The notes beneath the pieces are model-generated. The model did not search any database and had not been told where the DNA came from. It worked only from the letters and a program-made list of their open reading frames with translations. Below, piece by piece: positions 51,764 to 60,379 of a stretch of 64,000 nt of DNA; position 1 is the stretch's first letter; every line of letters begins with the position of its first letter. Source of the DNA: Rhodococcoides kyotonense (GTDB taxonomy: Bacteria; Actinomycetota; Actinomycetes; Mycobacteriales; Mycobacteriaceae); NCBI RefSeq assembly GCF_001645385.1, contig NZ_LVHI01000012.1:268105-332104 (forward strand), given 5' to 3'. The translations under genes and the position numbers were made by a program.

Positions 51764-53257
51764 GTGACTGCAACTCTGCTCTCGATCTGCCCGGCGCTAC
51801 GGACCGCTTTCGAACGAACCGGCTACGACGCCGATTCGCTGCTCGACATGTTGGGCGACGACGCGCATGCCGCTCTCGGCCGCAGCGAACCCGTCCCGGT
51901 GCGACGCGCCAGCATGGACGGTGGTGATCTCGGAGTTCTGGTCCGCCTCTTCCTCCTCGTGGACGACGTCGTCGAGGAGGACGCCGCGCGGGCCCTGGCA
52001 CCTGTCGACCTGGACGACGCAGTCGATGCCGGACTTCTGACGCGCGTCGTGGACGGCACGGTCCGAACTCTGCTGGACGTTCGACCGCTCGACGCGGGCC
52101 ACGGTTCCCGCTGGATCGTGTCCGACCCCGACGGCAGCATGCGCCCGGCACCGACTGCACCCGACCACGTTCTCGGCGTCGGACAGGCGTCGCTGTCGTT
52201 GTTGCGCGGCACGCCGACGACGCCCGCTGCCGAGGTTCTCGACGTCGGCACGGGCTGCGGGGTCCAGGCCGTCCACGCGGCCGACTACGCCGAGACGGTG
52301 ACCGGCACCGACATCAGTCCACGCTCGGTGCAACTGGCCGCGGCGACCGCTGCCCTGAACGGTCTGTCTCTGGAACTGATCGAGGGCTCCTGGTTCGAAC
52401 CGGTCGCGGGCCGTACGTTCGACCGCATCGTGGCCAATCCGCCCTTCGTCGTCGGTCGCGGCACCGTCGAGCACACCTACCGCGACTCCGGCCTCGACCT
52501 CGACGGCGCGTCTCGATTGATGATCGGCGAGGCACCGAAGTACCTGAAGCCGGGAGGCACCGCAGCCATCCTGGCGTCGTGGGTGCACGTCGACGGCGAG
52601 GACTGGCGCGCACGGGTGGCGTCGTGGTTGCCCGATCACGGCGTCGACGCATGGATTCTGCAGCGTGACGTCGCCGATCCTGCCCTGTACGTCGGCACAT
52701 GGATGCGCGACGGCGGCCTCGATCCCCGCGACGAGGCCAATGCGGCGCTCGCCCAGTCCTGGCTCGACCACTTCGCCGCGGCCGACGTCCGGGGCATCGG
52801 GTTCGGCTTCGTCTACCTGCGCAAGACGGAACTACCGACCGACGTTCTCGCCGAGGATCTGCGGCACGCGTTCGAGGACCCGCTCGGCAACGAGGCGATC
52901 GCCTACTTCGACCGACTGACGTGGCTCCGGGAGAACGATCCGGCCGACTCGGTGTTCGAGCTCGATCCCGCGACGGCCCTCGAACACGTGTCGCTGCCCG
53001 GCGACGAGGGTTGGCACACCGAGGTCATCCGCGTTCATCGCGGCAACGGCCCGAACTGGCAGCACGAGATCGACGAGGTCGGCGCGATGCTGCTCGCGGG
53101 AATGCGGGCCGACGGGATGCCGTTGAACGAACTCGTCGCCCTGCTCGCCGCCGCACACGGGCTGGATTTCGAGCCGCTCATGGCAGGGGCGCTCGAACTG
53201 ACGACGGGATTGGTCAGGCACGGCCTCGTGCTGCCGTCCGGACTGGTTCCCGCCTGA
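51764..53257 (+). CDS. Class I SAM-dependent methyltransferase (PrmC/N5-glutamine-like)
   Basis: A 497-residue protein. Residues 1-140 form an N-terminal helical domain (DUF7059-like). Residues about 145-300 hold a Rossmann methyltransferase core with motif I EVLDVGTGCGVQAVHAA, acidic loop TGTDISPRS and the NPPF motif (RIVANPPFVVGRG) of amino-methylating enzymes acting on DNA, RNA or Gln. Residues about 300-497 are a family-specific C-terminal domain. Function unproven. The GTG at 51764 is chosen; AAGACT lies 6 nt upstream. It is found just before sigB in mycolata. Confidence 0.87.
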   Translation: MTATLLSICPALRTAFERTGYDADSLLDMLGDDAHAALGRSEPVPVRRASMDGGDLGVLVRLFLLVDDVVEEDAARALAPVDLDDAVDAGLLTRVVDGTVRTLLDVRPLDAGHGSRWIVSDPDGSMRPAPTAPDHVLGVGQASLSLLRGTPTTPAAEVLDVGTGCGVQAVHAADYAETVTGTDISPRSVQLAAATAALNGLSLELIEGSWFEPVAGRTFDRIVANPPFVVGRGTVEHTYRDSGLDLDGASRLMIGEAPKYLKPGGTAAILASWVHVDGEDWRARVASWLPDHGVDAWILQRDVADPALYVGTWMRDGGLDPRDEANAALAQSWLDHFAAADVRGIGFGFVYLRKTELPTDVLAEDLRHAFEDPLGNEAIAYFDRLTWLRENDPADSVFELDPATALEHVSLPGDEGWHTEVIRVHRGNGPNWQHEIDEVGAMLLAGMRADGMPLNELVALLAAAHGLDFEPLMAGALELTTGLVRHGLVLPSGLVPA

Positions 53258-53272
53258 GGTTCCGTGCTGGGC

Positions 53273-53291
53273 CTTCTCAGCAACTTCTCAG
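53273..53291 (+). promoter_or_regulatory. MprA-like direct repeats upstream of sigB
   Basis: CTTCTCAG (53273-53280) and CTTCTCAG (53284-53291) are separated by CAA, an 11-bp period. They lie about 52 bp upstream of the ECF-type -35. Mycobacterial MprA binds CTCAG-containing tandem half-sites and controls sigB, so this is a likely response-regulator site. Confidence 0.65.
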
Positions 53292-53342
53292 GGGGTCGGG
53301 GGGATAAAGCCTGGTCAAGCGGGTATCACGCGATGGTGCGGT

Positions 53343-53370
53343 GGGAACTTTTCGAACTCGACCGGACGTT
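53343..53370 (+). promoter_or_regulatory. ECF-type (SigE/SigH-like) promoter of sigB
   Basis: GGGAAC (53343-53348) is followed by an 18-nt spacer and CGTT (53367-53370). This matches the SigH/SigE consensus known in mycobacteria and sits 36 nt before the sigB ATG. Confidence 0.75.
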
Positions 53371-53406
53371 GATCCCTATGAGACACCACCGATCAGGAGG
53401 CAAGTC

Positions 53407-54378
53407 ATGACAAGCCCCAGCACCACGACCCGCCCACGTCCCACCGACGCCGATCTCGACGCGCAGAGCCCGGCAGCAGATCTCGTTCGCGTCTACCTGA
53501 ACGGCATCGGCCGGACCGCGCTGTTGACCGCGGACGAGGAAGTGGACCTGGCCAAGCGAATCGAAGCGGGGCTGTACGCGAAGAACGTGCTGGAGAACTC
53601 GAAGCGACTGACAGCTGCGAAGAAGCGCAATCTGGCGATCATCGTGCGTGACGGCAGTGCGGCGCGCAGCCATCTGCTCGAGGCCAACCTTCGTCTCGTG
53701 GTGTCGCTCGCCAAGCGCTACACCGGCCGCGGCATGCCGCTCCTCGATCTGATCCAGGAAGGCAACCTCGGACTGATCCGCGCGATGGAGAAGTTCGACT
53801 ACGCCAAGGGATTCAAGTTCTCGACGTACGCGACCTGGTGGATCCGCCAGGCCATCACTCGCGGCATGGCCGACCAGAGCCGCACCATTCGCCTCCCTGT
53901 CCACCTCGTGGAGCAGGTCAACAAGCTGGCTCGTATCAAGCGCGAACTCCACCAGCAGCTCGGCCGCGAGGCGACCGACGAGGAGCTGTCGAACGAGTCG
54001 GGTATTCCCGTCGAGAAGATCGCCGATCTGCTGGACCACAGCCGTGACCCGGTGAGCCTCGACATGCCCGTCGGCAGCGACGAGGAAGCACCCTTGGGCG
54101 ACTTCATCGAGGACTCCGAGGCGACGTCGGCGGAGAACGCCGTCATCGCGGGCCTCCTGCACAGCGACGTTCGTACCGTCCTTGCGACGCTGGACGAGCG
54201 TGAACAGCAGGTCATTCGTCTCCGTTACGGTCTCGACGACGGACAGCCCCGCACACTCGACCAGATCGGCAAGCTCTTCGGCCTGTCGCGCGAGCGTGTG
54301 CGTCAGATCGAGCGCGAGGTGATGGTCAAGCTGCGACAGGGCGACCGCGCCGAGAAGCTGAGGTCGTACGCCAGCTGA
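53407..54378 (+). CDS. sigB: Primary-like RNA polymerase sigma factor SigB
   Basis: A 323-residue group 2 sigma-70 factor lacking the long N-terminal region of SigA. Region 2 contains [59 protein letters not shown]. Region 4 ends [22 protein letters not shown]. SigB supports stress and stationary-phase transcription in mycolata. The ATG at 53407 has GGAGG nine bases upstream; an upstream in-frame GTG at 53341 lies before the ECF -35 and is excluded. It corresponds to Rv2710. An ECF promoter and MprA-like repeats precede it. Confidence 0.97.
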   Translation: MTSPSTTTRPRPTDADLDAQSPAADLVRVYLNGIGRTALLTADEEVDLAKRIEAGLYAKNVLENSKRLTAAKKRNLAIIVRDGSAARSHLLEANLRLVVSLAKRYTGRGMPLLDLIQEGNLGLIRAMEKFDYAKGFKFSTYATWWIRQAITRGMADQSRTIRLPVHLVEQVNKLARIKRELHQQLGREATDEELSNESGIPVEKIADLLDHSRDPVSLDMPVGSDEEAPLGDFIEDSEATSAENAVIAGLLHSDVRTVLATLDEREQQVIRLRYGLDDGQPRTLDQIGKLFGLSRERVRQIEREVMVKLRQGDRAEKLRSYAS

Positions 54379-54448
54379 TCCTCGGCTGGGTCGGCTCCGA
54401 ACTGGTGGAGCAGCGGTGCAGTTTCCCGCGCGCTCCATCGTAGGCGGT

Positions 54449-54493
54449 GGCCGGGTCGCTTTCTCTCCCCCTCTTGGGAAAGTCGACCCGGCC
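54449..54493. terminator. Terminator hairpin between sigB and the acetyltransferase gene
   Basis: GGCCGGGTCG (54449-54458) pairs with CGACCCGGCC (54484-54493), continued inward by CTTTC with GAAAG. GTTTTGTCTC follows after a short gap. It is shared by the convergent sigB and acetyltransferase genes. Confidence 0.8.
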
Positions 54494-54509
54494 TCCGCTC
54501 GTTTTGTCT

Positions 54510-57206
54510 CTACCGGAGTCGCCTGGGACCCAGATCGTTTCGTGACGGCACGGGCCCCAGACGCAATCGTGCATCGGTGATCTGCGCTCCGTGCGCCGAC
54601 GCCAGAACCGGTTCGCAGGCCAGTTCCCTGATCTCGGGGATGTCGTCGGCCATCGCCGACACCCGCTGCACCAGGTCCACCAGCGCACTCTTGTTGACGG
54701 GCACCGCATTTCGATACCCGGACAGGAGAGGCGCTGCTTTCGGGGCATCGATCAGCTGGACGGATTCGTCCTCGGTCAGCGGCAGAACCCGGTACGCGCG
54801 GTCACCCAGCAGATCCGAGATCACCCCGGCCAGACCGAACGAGATCAGCGATCCGAACGACGGATCGTCCTGCACGCGCACGACACAGCCGATTCCCTTC
54901 GCCGCCATCTTCTGCACGTGCAGCAACGGCTCTCCCGAGTCCGCGGCGAGCGAACGATACGCAGCACGCACCGCGTCGCTGCTCGCGAGATCGAGGCGCA
55001 CTCCCCCGAGATCCGGTCGGTGACGCCACTGCTCGCCCGTCGCCTTGACCGCGACCGGGTAGCCGAGCTCCTCGGCGGCCGCTGCCGCCTCGGCTTCGTC
55101 GGTCACGGCACGGAAGTCGACGACGTCGATGCCGTAGCAGGCCAACAACTCGGCGGTCTCGAAATCGGACAGCCAGCGGTCCTGCCCGGTCCAGCCGCGG
55201 ACGAGGGACGCCGCGCGTTCTGCATCGACTCCGTTCGGCCGTACCGGTGCGGACGCCGGACGGCTGCGCCACGACGCATAACGCCATGCCTTCGCCAGCG
55301 CCGTGACGGCACGCTCGGGGCTGGAGTACGAGGGCACCGAACCGCGGATGGGATGACCCTCGTCCCCGCGTACCGCGAGCACGTCCGGAATTCCCTCGGT
55401 CGCCAGGAACGTGGTGAGGACGGGCTTGTCGGCGCCGCGCACGGCCGCTCCGAGCGCCTCGGCGAACGGCTCGACCGTGACCGCGACCGGCGGCACGAAC
55501 ACGACGATCACCGAATCGACGTCGTCGGCCGCGAGAGCTTTCGACACGGCCGCGGCGAACTCGTCCGGGCCTGCCTGCGGGCCCACGTCGATCGCCGCAC
55601 CGGCGTGGAGACCGTCGGCCCGCGCGGCGTCGACGGCGAGCACGCCAAGAGCAGTCGAGTTTCCGACGACCGCGACCCGCGGGCCCGTCGGCAGCGGCTG
55701 ATAGCCGAACAGCACCGCACAGTCGAACAACTGCGCGATGGTGTCGACCTGGATGACGCCTGCCTGCTCGAAGAGCGCCTTCACGATGGTGTCGTCGATG
55801 TCGGGTCCGGTCGCGAGCGCGGGTGGCACCGCACCCCGTCCGCTCTTCACGGCGACGATCGGTTTGTTCCGAGCAACGCGCCGCGCGATTCGCGTGAACT
55901 TGCGTGGATTACCGAAACTCTCCAGGTAGAGCAGCACGACCTCGGTCGCAGGATCGGAGTCCCAGAACTGCAGCAGGTCGTTACCGGAGACGTCGGCCCT
56001 GTTGCCCGCCGAGACGAACGTCGACAACCCCAACCGGCGTTTGGCCGCCTGGTCCAGAATGGCGATGCCCAGCGCTCCGGACTGACAGAAGAAGCCGACG
56101 CGTCCCGGCGTCGGCAGGTGCGGCGCCAGCGTCGCGTTCAGCGAGAAGTCGAGATCGGTGTTCGCGACGCCGAGCGCGTTCGGGCCGATCAGGCGCATCC
56201 CGTGGGCACGTGCGGCGCGCACGAGTCGACGTTCCTTCTCCTGGCCTGCCGAACCCGTCTCACCGAAACCGGACGACACCACGACGAGCGCTTTGACGCC
56301 CTTGTCCAGGCAGTCGTCGAGCACCTCGTCGATCGCCTCGGCGGGCACGGCCGCGATCGCGAGATCGACCGAATCGGGGATGTCGTGCACCGTCGGATAC
56401 GCCCGCACTCCACGCACCGATCGGTGGTCGGCGTTCACCGGATAGACCGGACCGGTGAAACCGGCCGACAGTAAGTTCGTCAGGACCGCGTTGCCGACCT
56501 TCGAACTGTCCGTCGATGCTCCGATGACCGCAACAGAGCTGGGGCTCAACACGTTTCGTACGCTTCGCGCCTCAGCGGCGCGCTCCCGCGAATTGCGGAC
56601 CGACAGAAGGGCTTCGCTGGGATCGATCGCGAATTCCAGCCGTAGAACACCACCTTCGAAGCTCCGGCTGACCTGATAGCCCGCCTCACGGAACACCGTC
56701 ACCATGTTGCGGTTCTCGGCCAGCACCTCGGCGACGAACATGCCGACGCCGTTCTCGGCCGCCGCACCGGCCAGGTGCTCGAGGAGTATCGGACCGAGCC
56801 CGCGTCCCTGGTGGGAGTCGGCGACGACGAACGCGACCTCGGCGGAATTGCCGTCGCCCTCCGGCAGCCGCTCGTATCGGCCGACGGCGATGATGTCGTC
56901 GCCGAGAATTGCCACGAACGCGACGCGATCTCGGTGATCGACGGTCGTGAAGTTCAGGACATCCCGTTGCGGCATCGTCGGGTACGGACCGAAGTACCGC
57001 AGGTATCTGGTTCGTTCGGACAGCCTGCCGTGGAACGCCACCAGCGCATCGGCGTCGGACGGCACGATCGGACGCAGGTGCACGACGCCGCCGTCGGAGG
57101 CCAGCACGTCGGCAACCCAATGCTTCGGAAACGACGTCTCGGCCTTCAGCCGTTCACGTTCCTTCGCGGTGGGTTCTGTCTCCGTGGTTTCCGTGGAGTC
57201 AGTCAC
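54510..57206 (-). CDS. GNAT domain fused to ADP-forming acyl-CoA synthetase-like protein (Pat-like lysine acetyltransferase)
   Basis: An 898-residue protein. Residues about 40-195 form a GNAT domain (SAEVAFVVADSHQGRGLGPILLEHL; Glu123 is a possible general base). Residues about 215-680 are a CoA-binding/succinyl-CoA ligase-like part (SVAVIGASTDSSKVGNAVLTNLL, GFFCQSGALGIAILD). Residues about 690-898 form an ATP-grasp-like domain. The region where acetyl-CoA synthetases carry the phospho-His (SHTGALAG) reads GRGAVPPALATGPD, with no His. So the synthetase part is probably regulatory, as in Pat/PatZ. The GTG at 57206 lies 8 bp inside acuC. Confidence 0.9.
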   Translation of the reverse strand: MTDSTETTETEPTAKERERLKAETSFPKHWVADVLASDGGVVHLRPIVPSDADALVAFHGRLSERTRYLRYFGPYPTMPQRDVLNFTTVDHRDRVAFVAILGDDIIAVGRYERLPEGDGNSAEVAFVVADSHQGRGLGPILLEHLAGAAAENGVGMFVAEVLAENRNMVTVFREAGYQVSRSFEGGVLRLEFAIDPSEALLSVRNSRERAAEARSVRNVLSPSSVAVIGASTDSSKVGNAVLTNLLSAGFTGPVYPVNADHRSVRGVRAYPTVHDIPDSVDLAIAAVPAEAIDEVLDDCLDKGVKALVVVSSGFGETGSAGQEKERRLVRAARAHGMRLIGPNALGVANTDLDFSLNATLAPHLPTPGRVGFFCQSGALGIAILDQAAKRRLGLSTFVSAGNRADVSGNDLLQFWDSDPATEVVLLYLESFGNPRKFTRIARRVARNKPIVAVKSGRGAVPPALATGPDIDDTIVKALFEQAGVIQVDTIAQLFDCAVLFGYQPLPTGPRVAVVGNSTALGVLAVDAARADGLHAGAAIDVGPQAGPDEFAAAVSKALAADDVDSVIVVFVPPVAVTVEPFAEALGAAVRGADKPVLTTFLATEGIPDVLAVRGDEGHPIRGSVPSYSSPERAVTALAKAWRYASWRSRPASAPVRPNGVDAERAASLVRGWTGQDRWLSDFETAELLACYGIDVVDFRAVTDEAEAAAAAEELGYPVAVKATGEQWRHRPDLGGVRLDLASSDAVRAAYRSLAADSGEPLLHVQKMAAKGIGCVVRVQDDPSFGSLISFGLAGVISDLLGDRAYRVLPLTEDESVQLIDAPKAAPLLSGYRNAVPVNKSALVDLVQRVSAMADDIPEIRELACEPVLASAHGAQITDARLRLGPVPSRNDLGPRRLR

Positions 57207-58494
57207 GAGGGTCCTCCGGGTCGAGTCCGAGCAACGGGAACGCTGCTCGACGGGTTGCCAGAATCGCGGAGTCGACGCGTTCGAGAGCTCGATCCGACGC
57301 TTCCGTCGATCCGGTTGCCGCACCCCCCGGGCCGTCCCATGCCGGGTAGTCGACGTCGCCTCCGTCGCCCATGACCTGGGGCAGATCGATGCTCGGTGCC
57401 ATCGCCCGAACCCGCTCCCGCCACGAATCGGGCAGCGCGAGCCCGGCATCGACCGGGCGTCCGAGCGCTGCGGCGATCAGATAGGTCCACGCGCGAGGGA
57501 CGACGCGGACCAGACCGTAACCGCCTCCGCCGACAGCGATCCATCGCCCGTCTGCGTGCTTGTCGGCCAGATCGCGCATCGCCAGGAACGCCGCGTTCTG
57601 ACCGTCGACGGTGAGCGCGAGATCGGCCAGCGGATCCTCGCGATGACTGTCGACGCCACACTGGCTGACGATGATCTGAGGACGGAACGCCGCGACAGCC
57701 CCCGGCACGACGGCGTGAAATGCCCTCAGCCACAGCCTGTCTCCGGTGTTCGGCAGCAGAGGAACGTTGATCGACGTGCCCTCGGCGGCACCCGTTCCGA
57801 CTTCGGTGGACCACCCGGTGTTCGGCCACAGCGTTGCAGGATGTTGATGCAGCGACACCGTCAGCACCCGCGGGTCGTCGACGAACGCGTGCTGGACGCC
57901 GTCACCGTGATGGGCGTCGACGTCGATGTACGCGATGCGATCGAACCCGTTGTCCAGCAGCCAGGAAATCGCGATCGCGGCGTCGTTGTAGACACAGAAT
58001 CCCGATGCCCAGTCCGGCATCGCGTGGTGCATACCGCCACCGATGCTCACGGCCCGACGGGCTCTGCCCGACGCGATCTCCCTCGCGGCCGCCAGCGTTC
58101 CGCCGGCAAGCATCGCGCTGGCCTCGTGCATCTGTCGGAACACCGGATTGTCGTCGGAACCGAGACCGTGCTCGACCGCATCGGGATGGACGATCGACGG
58201 TCCCTTTTCGGGAGCGTTCTTGACCGCTTCGATGTACGCAGGGGTATGGATTCGCAGCAGTTCGCTGTCGCTCGCGGCCGTCGGTTCGACGGGCTCGATT
58301 CCGTCGAGCACCCCGATGCTGCGTGCCAGCGACATCGTCAGATCGAGGCGAGTGGGATTCATCGGGTGGTCGTCACTCCACCGATACGAGAGGTAATCGG
58401 GGCTCCAGACGACGATGTCGTCCTGGGCCGCCGCGGTGCTCGGAGGCGGTCCGGCCGCCAGGTCTGCCATGACGACAACGCTACTTGTCGTCAT
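57199..58494 (-). CDS. acuC: Acetoin utilization-type protein deacetylase AcuC (class I HDAC fold)
   Basis: A 431-residue zinc-dependent deacetylase of the AcuC/HDAC class. Zinc and catalytic residues lie in SIGGGMHHAMPDWASGFCVYNDAAIA, YIDVDAHHGDGVQHAF and IVSQCGVDSHREDPLADL, with GGGGYG near the end. AcuC removes acetyl groups from lysines of acetyl-CoA synthetase and other proteins. Its 3' end overlaps the GNAT/synthetase fusion gene by 8 bp, tying a deacetylase to an acetyltransferase. The start is uncertain: ATG at 58494 or 58470. It is divergent from ideR. Confidence 0.92.
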   Translation of the reverse strand: MTTSSVVVMADLAAGPPPSTAAAQDDIVVWSPDYLSYRWSDDHPMNPTRLDLTMSLARSIGVLDGIEPVEPTAASDSELLRIHTPAYIEAVKNAPEKGPSIVHPDAVEHGLGSDDNPVFRQMHEASAMLAGGTLAAAREIASGRARRAVSIGGGMHHAMPDWASGFCVYNDAAIAISWLLDNGFDRIAYIDVDAHHGDGVQHAFVDDPRVLTVSLHQHPATLWPNTGWSTEVGTGAAEGTSINVPLLPNTGDRLWLRAFHAVVPGAVAAFRPQIIVSQCGVDSHREDPLADLALTVDGQNAAFLAMRDLADKHADGRWIAVGGGGYGLVRVVPRAWTYLIAAALGRPVDAGLALPDSWRERVRAMAPSIDLPQVMGDGGDVDYPAWDGPGGAATGSTEASDRALERVDSAILATRRAAFPLLGLDPEDPRD

Positions 58495-58599
58495 GGGGCG
58501 GCGCGAGCAACGGCGCGCGTCGCCCCGCGGTTACCGACGGGTACCCGAACGGGGCACGCGGGCGGTCGACCTACGACGCCGATTCGAGCTCGACAACGG

Positions 58600-58605
58600 T
58601 AGAAT
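58600..58605 (+). promoter_or_regulatory. Putative -10 (TAGAAT) of ideR
   Basis: TAGAAT lies 23 nt before the ideR GTG at 58629, allowing a short leader containing GAAGGGG as a Shine-Dalgarno. Confidence 0.5.
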
Positions 58606-58628
58606 CGCCCGAGACGAAGGGGTTGAGT

Positions 58629-59315
58629 GTGAAGGATCTGGTCGACACCACGGAGATGTACCTCCGGACGATCTACGACTTGGAAGAAGAAGGCGTCGTG
58701 CCGCTGCGGGCACGTATCGCCGAGCGCCTCGAGCAGAGCGGTCCCACCGTCAGTCAGACAGTTGCCCGTATGGAACGCGACGGGCTGCTCTCGGTTGCGG
58801 GCGATCGCCACCTCGAGCTGACGGAGAAGGGCCGCAGCCTCGCGGTGTCGGTGATGCGCAAGCATCGCCTGGCCGAGCGACTGCTGGTCGATGTCATCGG
58901 ACTTCGCTGGGAGGACGTGCACGCCGAGGCGTGCCGGTGGGAGCACGTGATGAGCGAGGAAGTCGAACGACGCCTCGTCACCGTGCTGAACAACCCCACC
59001 ACGTCTCCGTACGGCAACCCGATTCCCGGGCTGGAAGAACTGGGTCTCGGACAGCCGGCGGCGCAGCACGAGGACTTGATTCGGCTGACCGATCTCCCCC
59101 ACGGACAGGCGACGGCCGTCGTCGTACGTCGACTGGCCGAGCACGTGCAGTCGGATCCCGAAGTGATCTCACAGCTGCGTGATGCAGGCGTGGTCCCTGA
59201 TGCACGGGTTACAGTCGAGGCGAAGGCGGGAACGGTCACGATCACCGTTCCCGGTCACGAAGGCATCGATATTTCGGACGAAATGGCCCACGCGGTTCAG
59301 GTCAAGCAGGTCTAG
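58629..59315 (+). CDS. ideR: Iron-dependent transcriptional regulator IdeR/DtxR
   Basis: A 228-residue metal-dependent repressor. The N-terminal winged helix (about 1-72; [48 protein letters not shown]) binds iron boxes. The dimer/metal domain (about 73-140) contains [41 protein letters not shown], with the Glu/His/Cys ligands, followed by an SH3-like domain ([17 protein letters not shown]). It represses siderophore and iron-uptake genes when iron is plentiful. The GTG at 58629 gives the family length. It corresponds to Rv2711. Confidence 0.97.
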   Translation: MKDLVDTTEMYLRTIYDLEEEGVVPLRARIAERLEQSGPTVSQTVARMERDGLLSVAGDRHLELTEKGRSLAVSVMRKHRLAERLLVDVIGLRWEDVHAEACRWEHVMSEEVERRLVTVLNNPTTSPYGNPIPGLEELGLGQPAAQHEDLIRLTDLPHGQATAVVVRRLAEHVQSDPEVISQLRDAGVVPDARVTVEAKAGTVTITVPGHEGIDISDEMAHAVQVKQV

Positions 59316-59380
59316 ATCCCTCCAGTCGGGTACCGGGGCCTGTCTCGACGACCGGCCGCCGGCCCGACGAGGAGCGGACA

Positions 59381-60370
59381 GTGAAACTTTTGGTGACCGG
59401 CGGCGCCGGCTACGTCGGCAGTGTGTGCGCCGCGGTGTTGATCGAACGTGGCCACGAAGTGGTTGTCGTGGACAATCTGATCACCGGCAACCGCGACGCG
59501 GTGCCGCCACAGGCCACGTTCGTCGAAGCAGACATCAAGGACGTGGCAGCGTCCGTCCTCACCGGCGCGGAGTTCGACGGTGTTCTCCATTTCGCTGCAC
59601 AGTCACTCGTCGGCGAGTCCGTCGTCGCGCCGGACAAGTACTGGACCGGCAACGTCGTGACCACTCTGGCGCTGCTGGACGCGATGCGTGAATCGGGCAC
59701 TCCCCGACTCGTCTTCTCCTCGACGGCGGCAACGTACGGCGAGCCGGAGCAGACCCCGATCACCGAAGCGATGCCCACCGCCCCGACCAACCCGTACGGT
59801 GCGACGAAGCTGGCGATCGACCATGCGATCACGTCGTACGCGCACGCGTACGATCTCGCTGCGACGAGTCTCCGGTACTTCAACGTCGCGGGCGCGTACG
59901 CCGGATTCGGCGAGAACCGCGTCGTGGAAACCCATCTGATCCCGTTGGTGCTGCAGACCGCACTGGGCCAGCGCGCCAAGATCTCGGTGTTCGGCACCGA
60001 CTGGCCGACTCCCGACGGCACGGCGGTGCGCGACTACATCCATGTCGCCGACCTGGCCGAGGCCCACATCCTGGCGCTCGAATCGTCGGCCGCAGGAACG
60101 CACCGGATCTACAACCTGGGCAGCGGAACCGGATTCTCGGTCAAGGAAGTCATCGAGGCGTGCAAACGCGTGACCGGCCTGGACATTCCGGTGGAGGAAG
60201 CACCGCGACGCGCAGGCGATCCGGCCGTCCTCATCGCGTCGAGCGATCGAGCGATCGCCGATCTGGGGTGGAAGCCACAGTTCACCGATCTGGACGTCAT
60301 CGTGTCCGATGCCTGGACGTTCCTGCAGGAGCTCGGCGATCGGTCGCACGCCGCGACAAGCGGCCGTTGA
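59381..60370 (+). CDS. galE: UDP-glucose 4-epimerase GalE
   Basis: A 329-residue extended SDR that interconverts UDP-glucose and UDP-galactose, supplying galactose for arabinogalactan. The NAD-binding loop is [24 protein letters not shown] and [11 protein letters not shown] contain the catalytic Ser/Thr and Tyr-x-x-x-Lys. RYFNVAGAY and [14 protein letters not shown] are family blocks. The GTG at 59381 has GAGGAG upstream. It follows ideR by 65 bp, a linkage also seen for dtxR-galE in corynebacteria. It is convergent with the DUF4192 gene. Confidence 0.96.
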   Translation: MKLLVTGGAGYVGSVCAAVLIERGHEVVVVDNLITGNRDAVPPQATFVEADIKDVAASVLTGAEFDGVLHFAAQSLVGESVVAPDKYWTGNVVTTLALLDAMRESGTPRLVFSSTAATYGEPEQTPITEAMPTAPTNPYGATKLAIDHAITSYAHAYDLAATSLRYFNVAGAYAGFGENRVVETHLIPLVLQTALGQRAKISVFGTDWPTPDGTAVRDYIHVADLAEAHILALESSAAGTHRIYNLGSGTGFSVKEVIEACKRVTGLDIPVEEAPRRAGDPAVLIASSDRAIADLGWKPQFTDLDVIVSDAWTFLQELGDRSHAATSGR

Positions 60371-60379
60371 CACGGTTTC

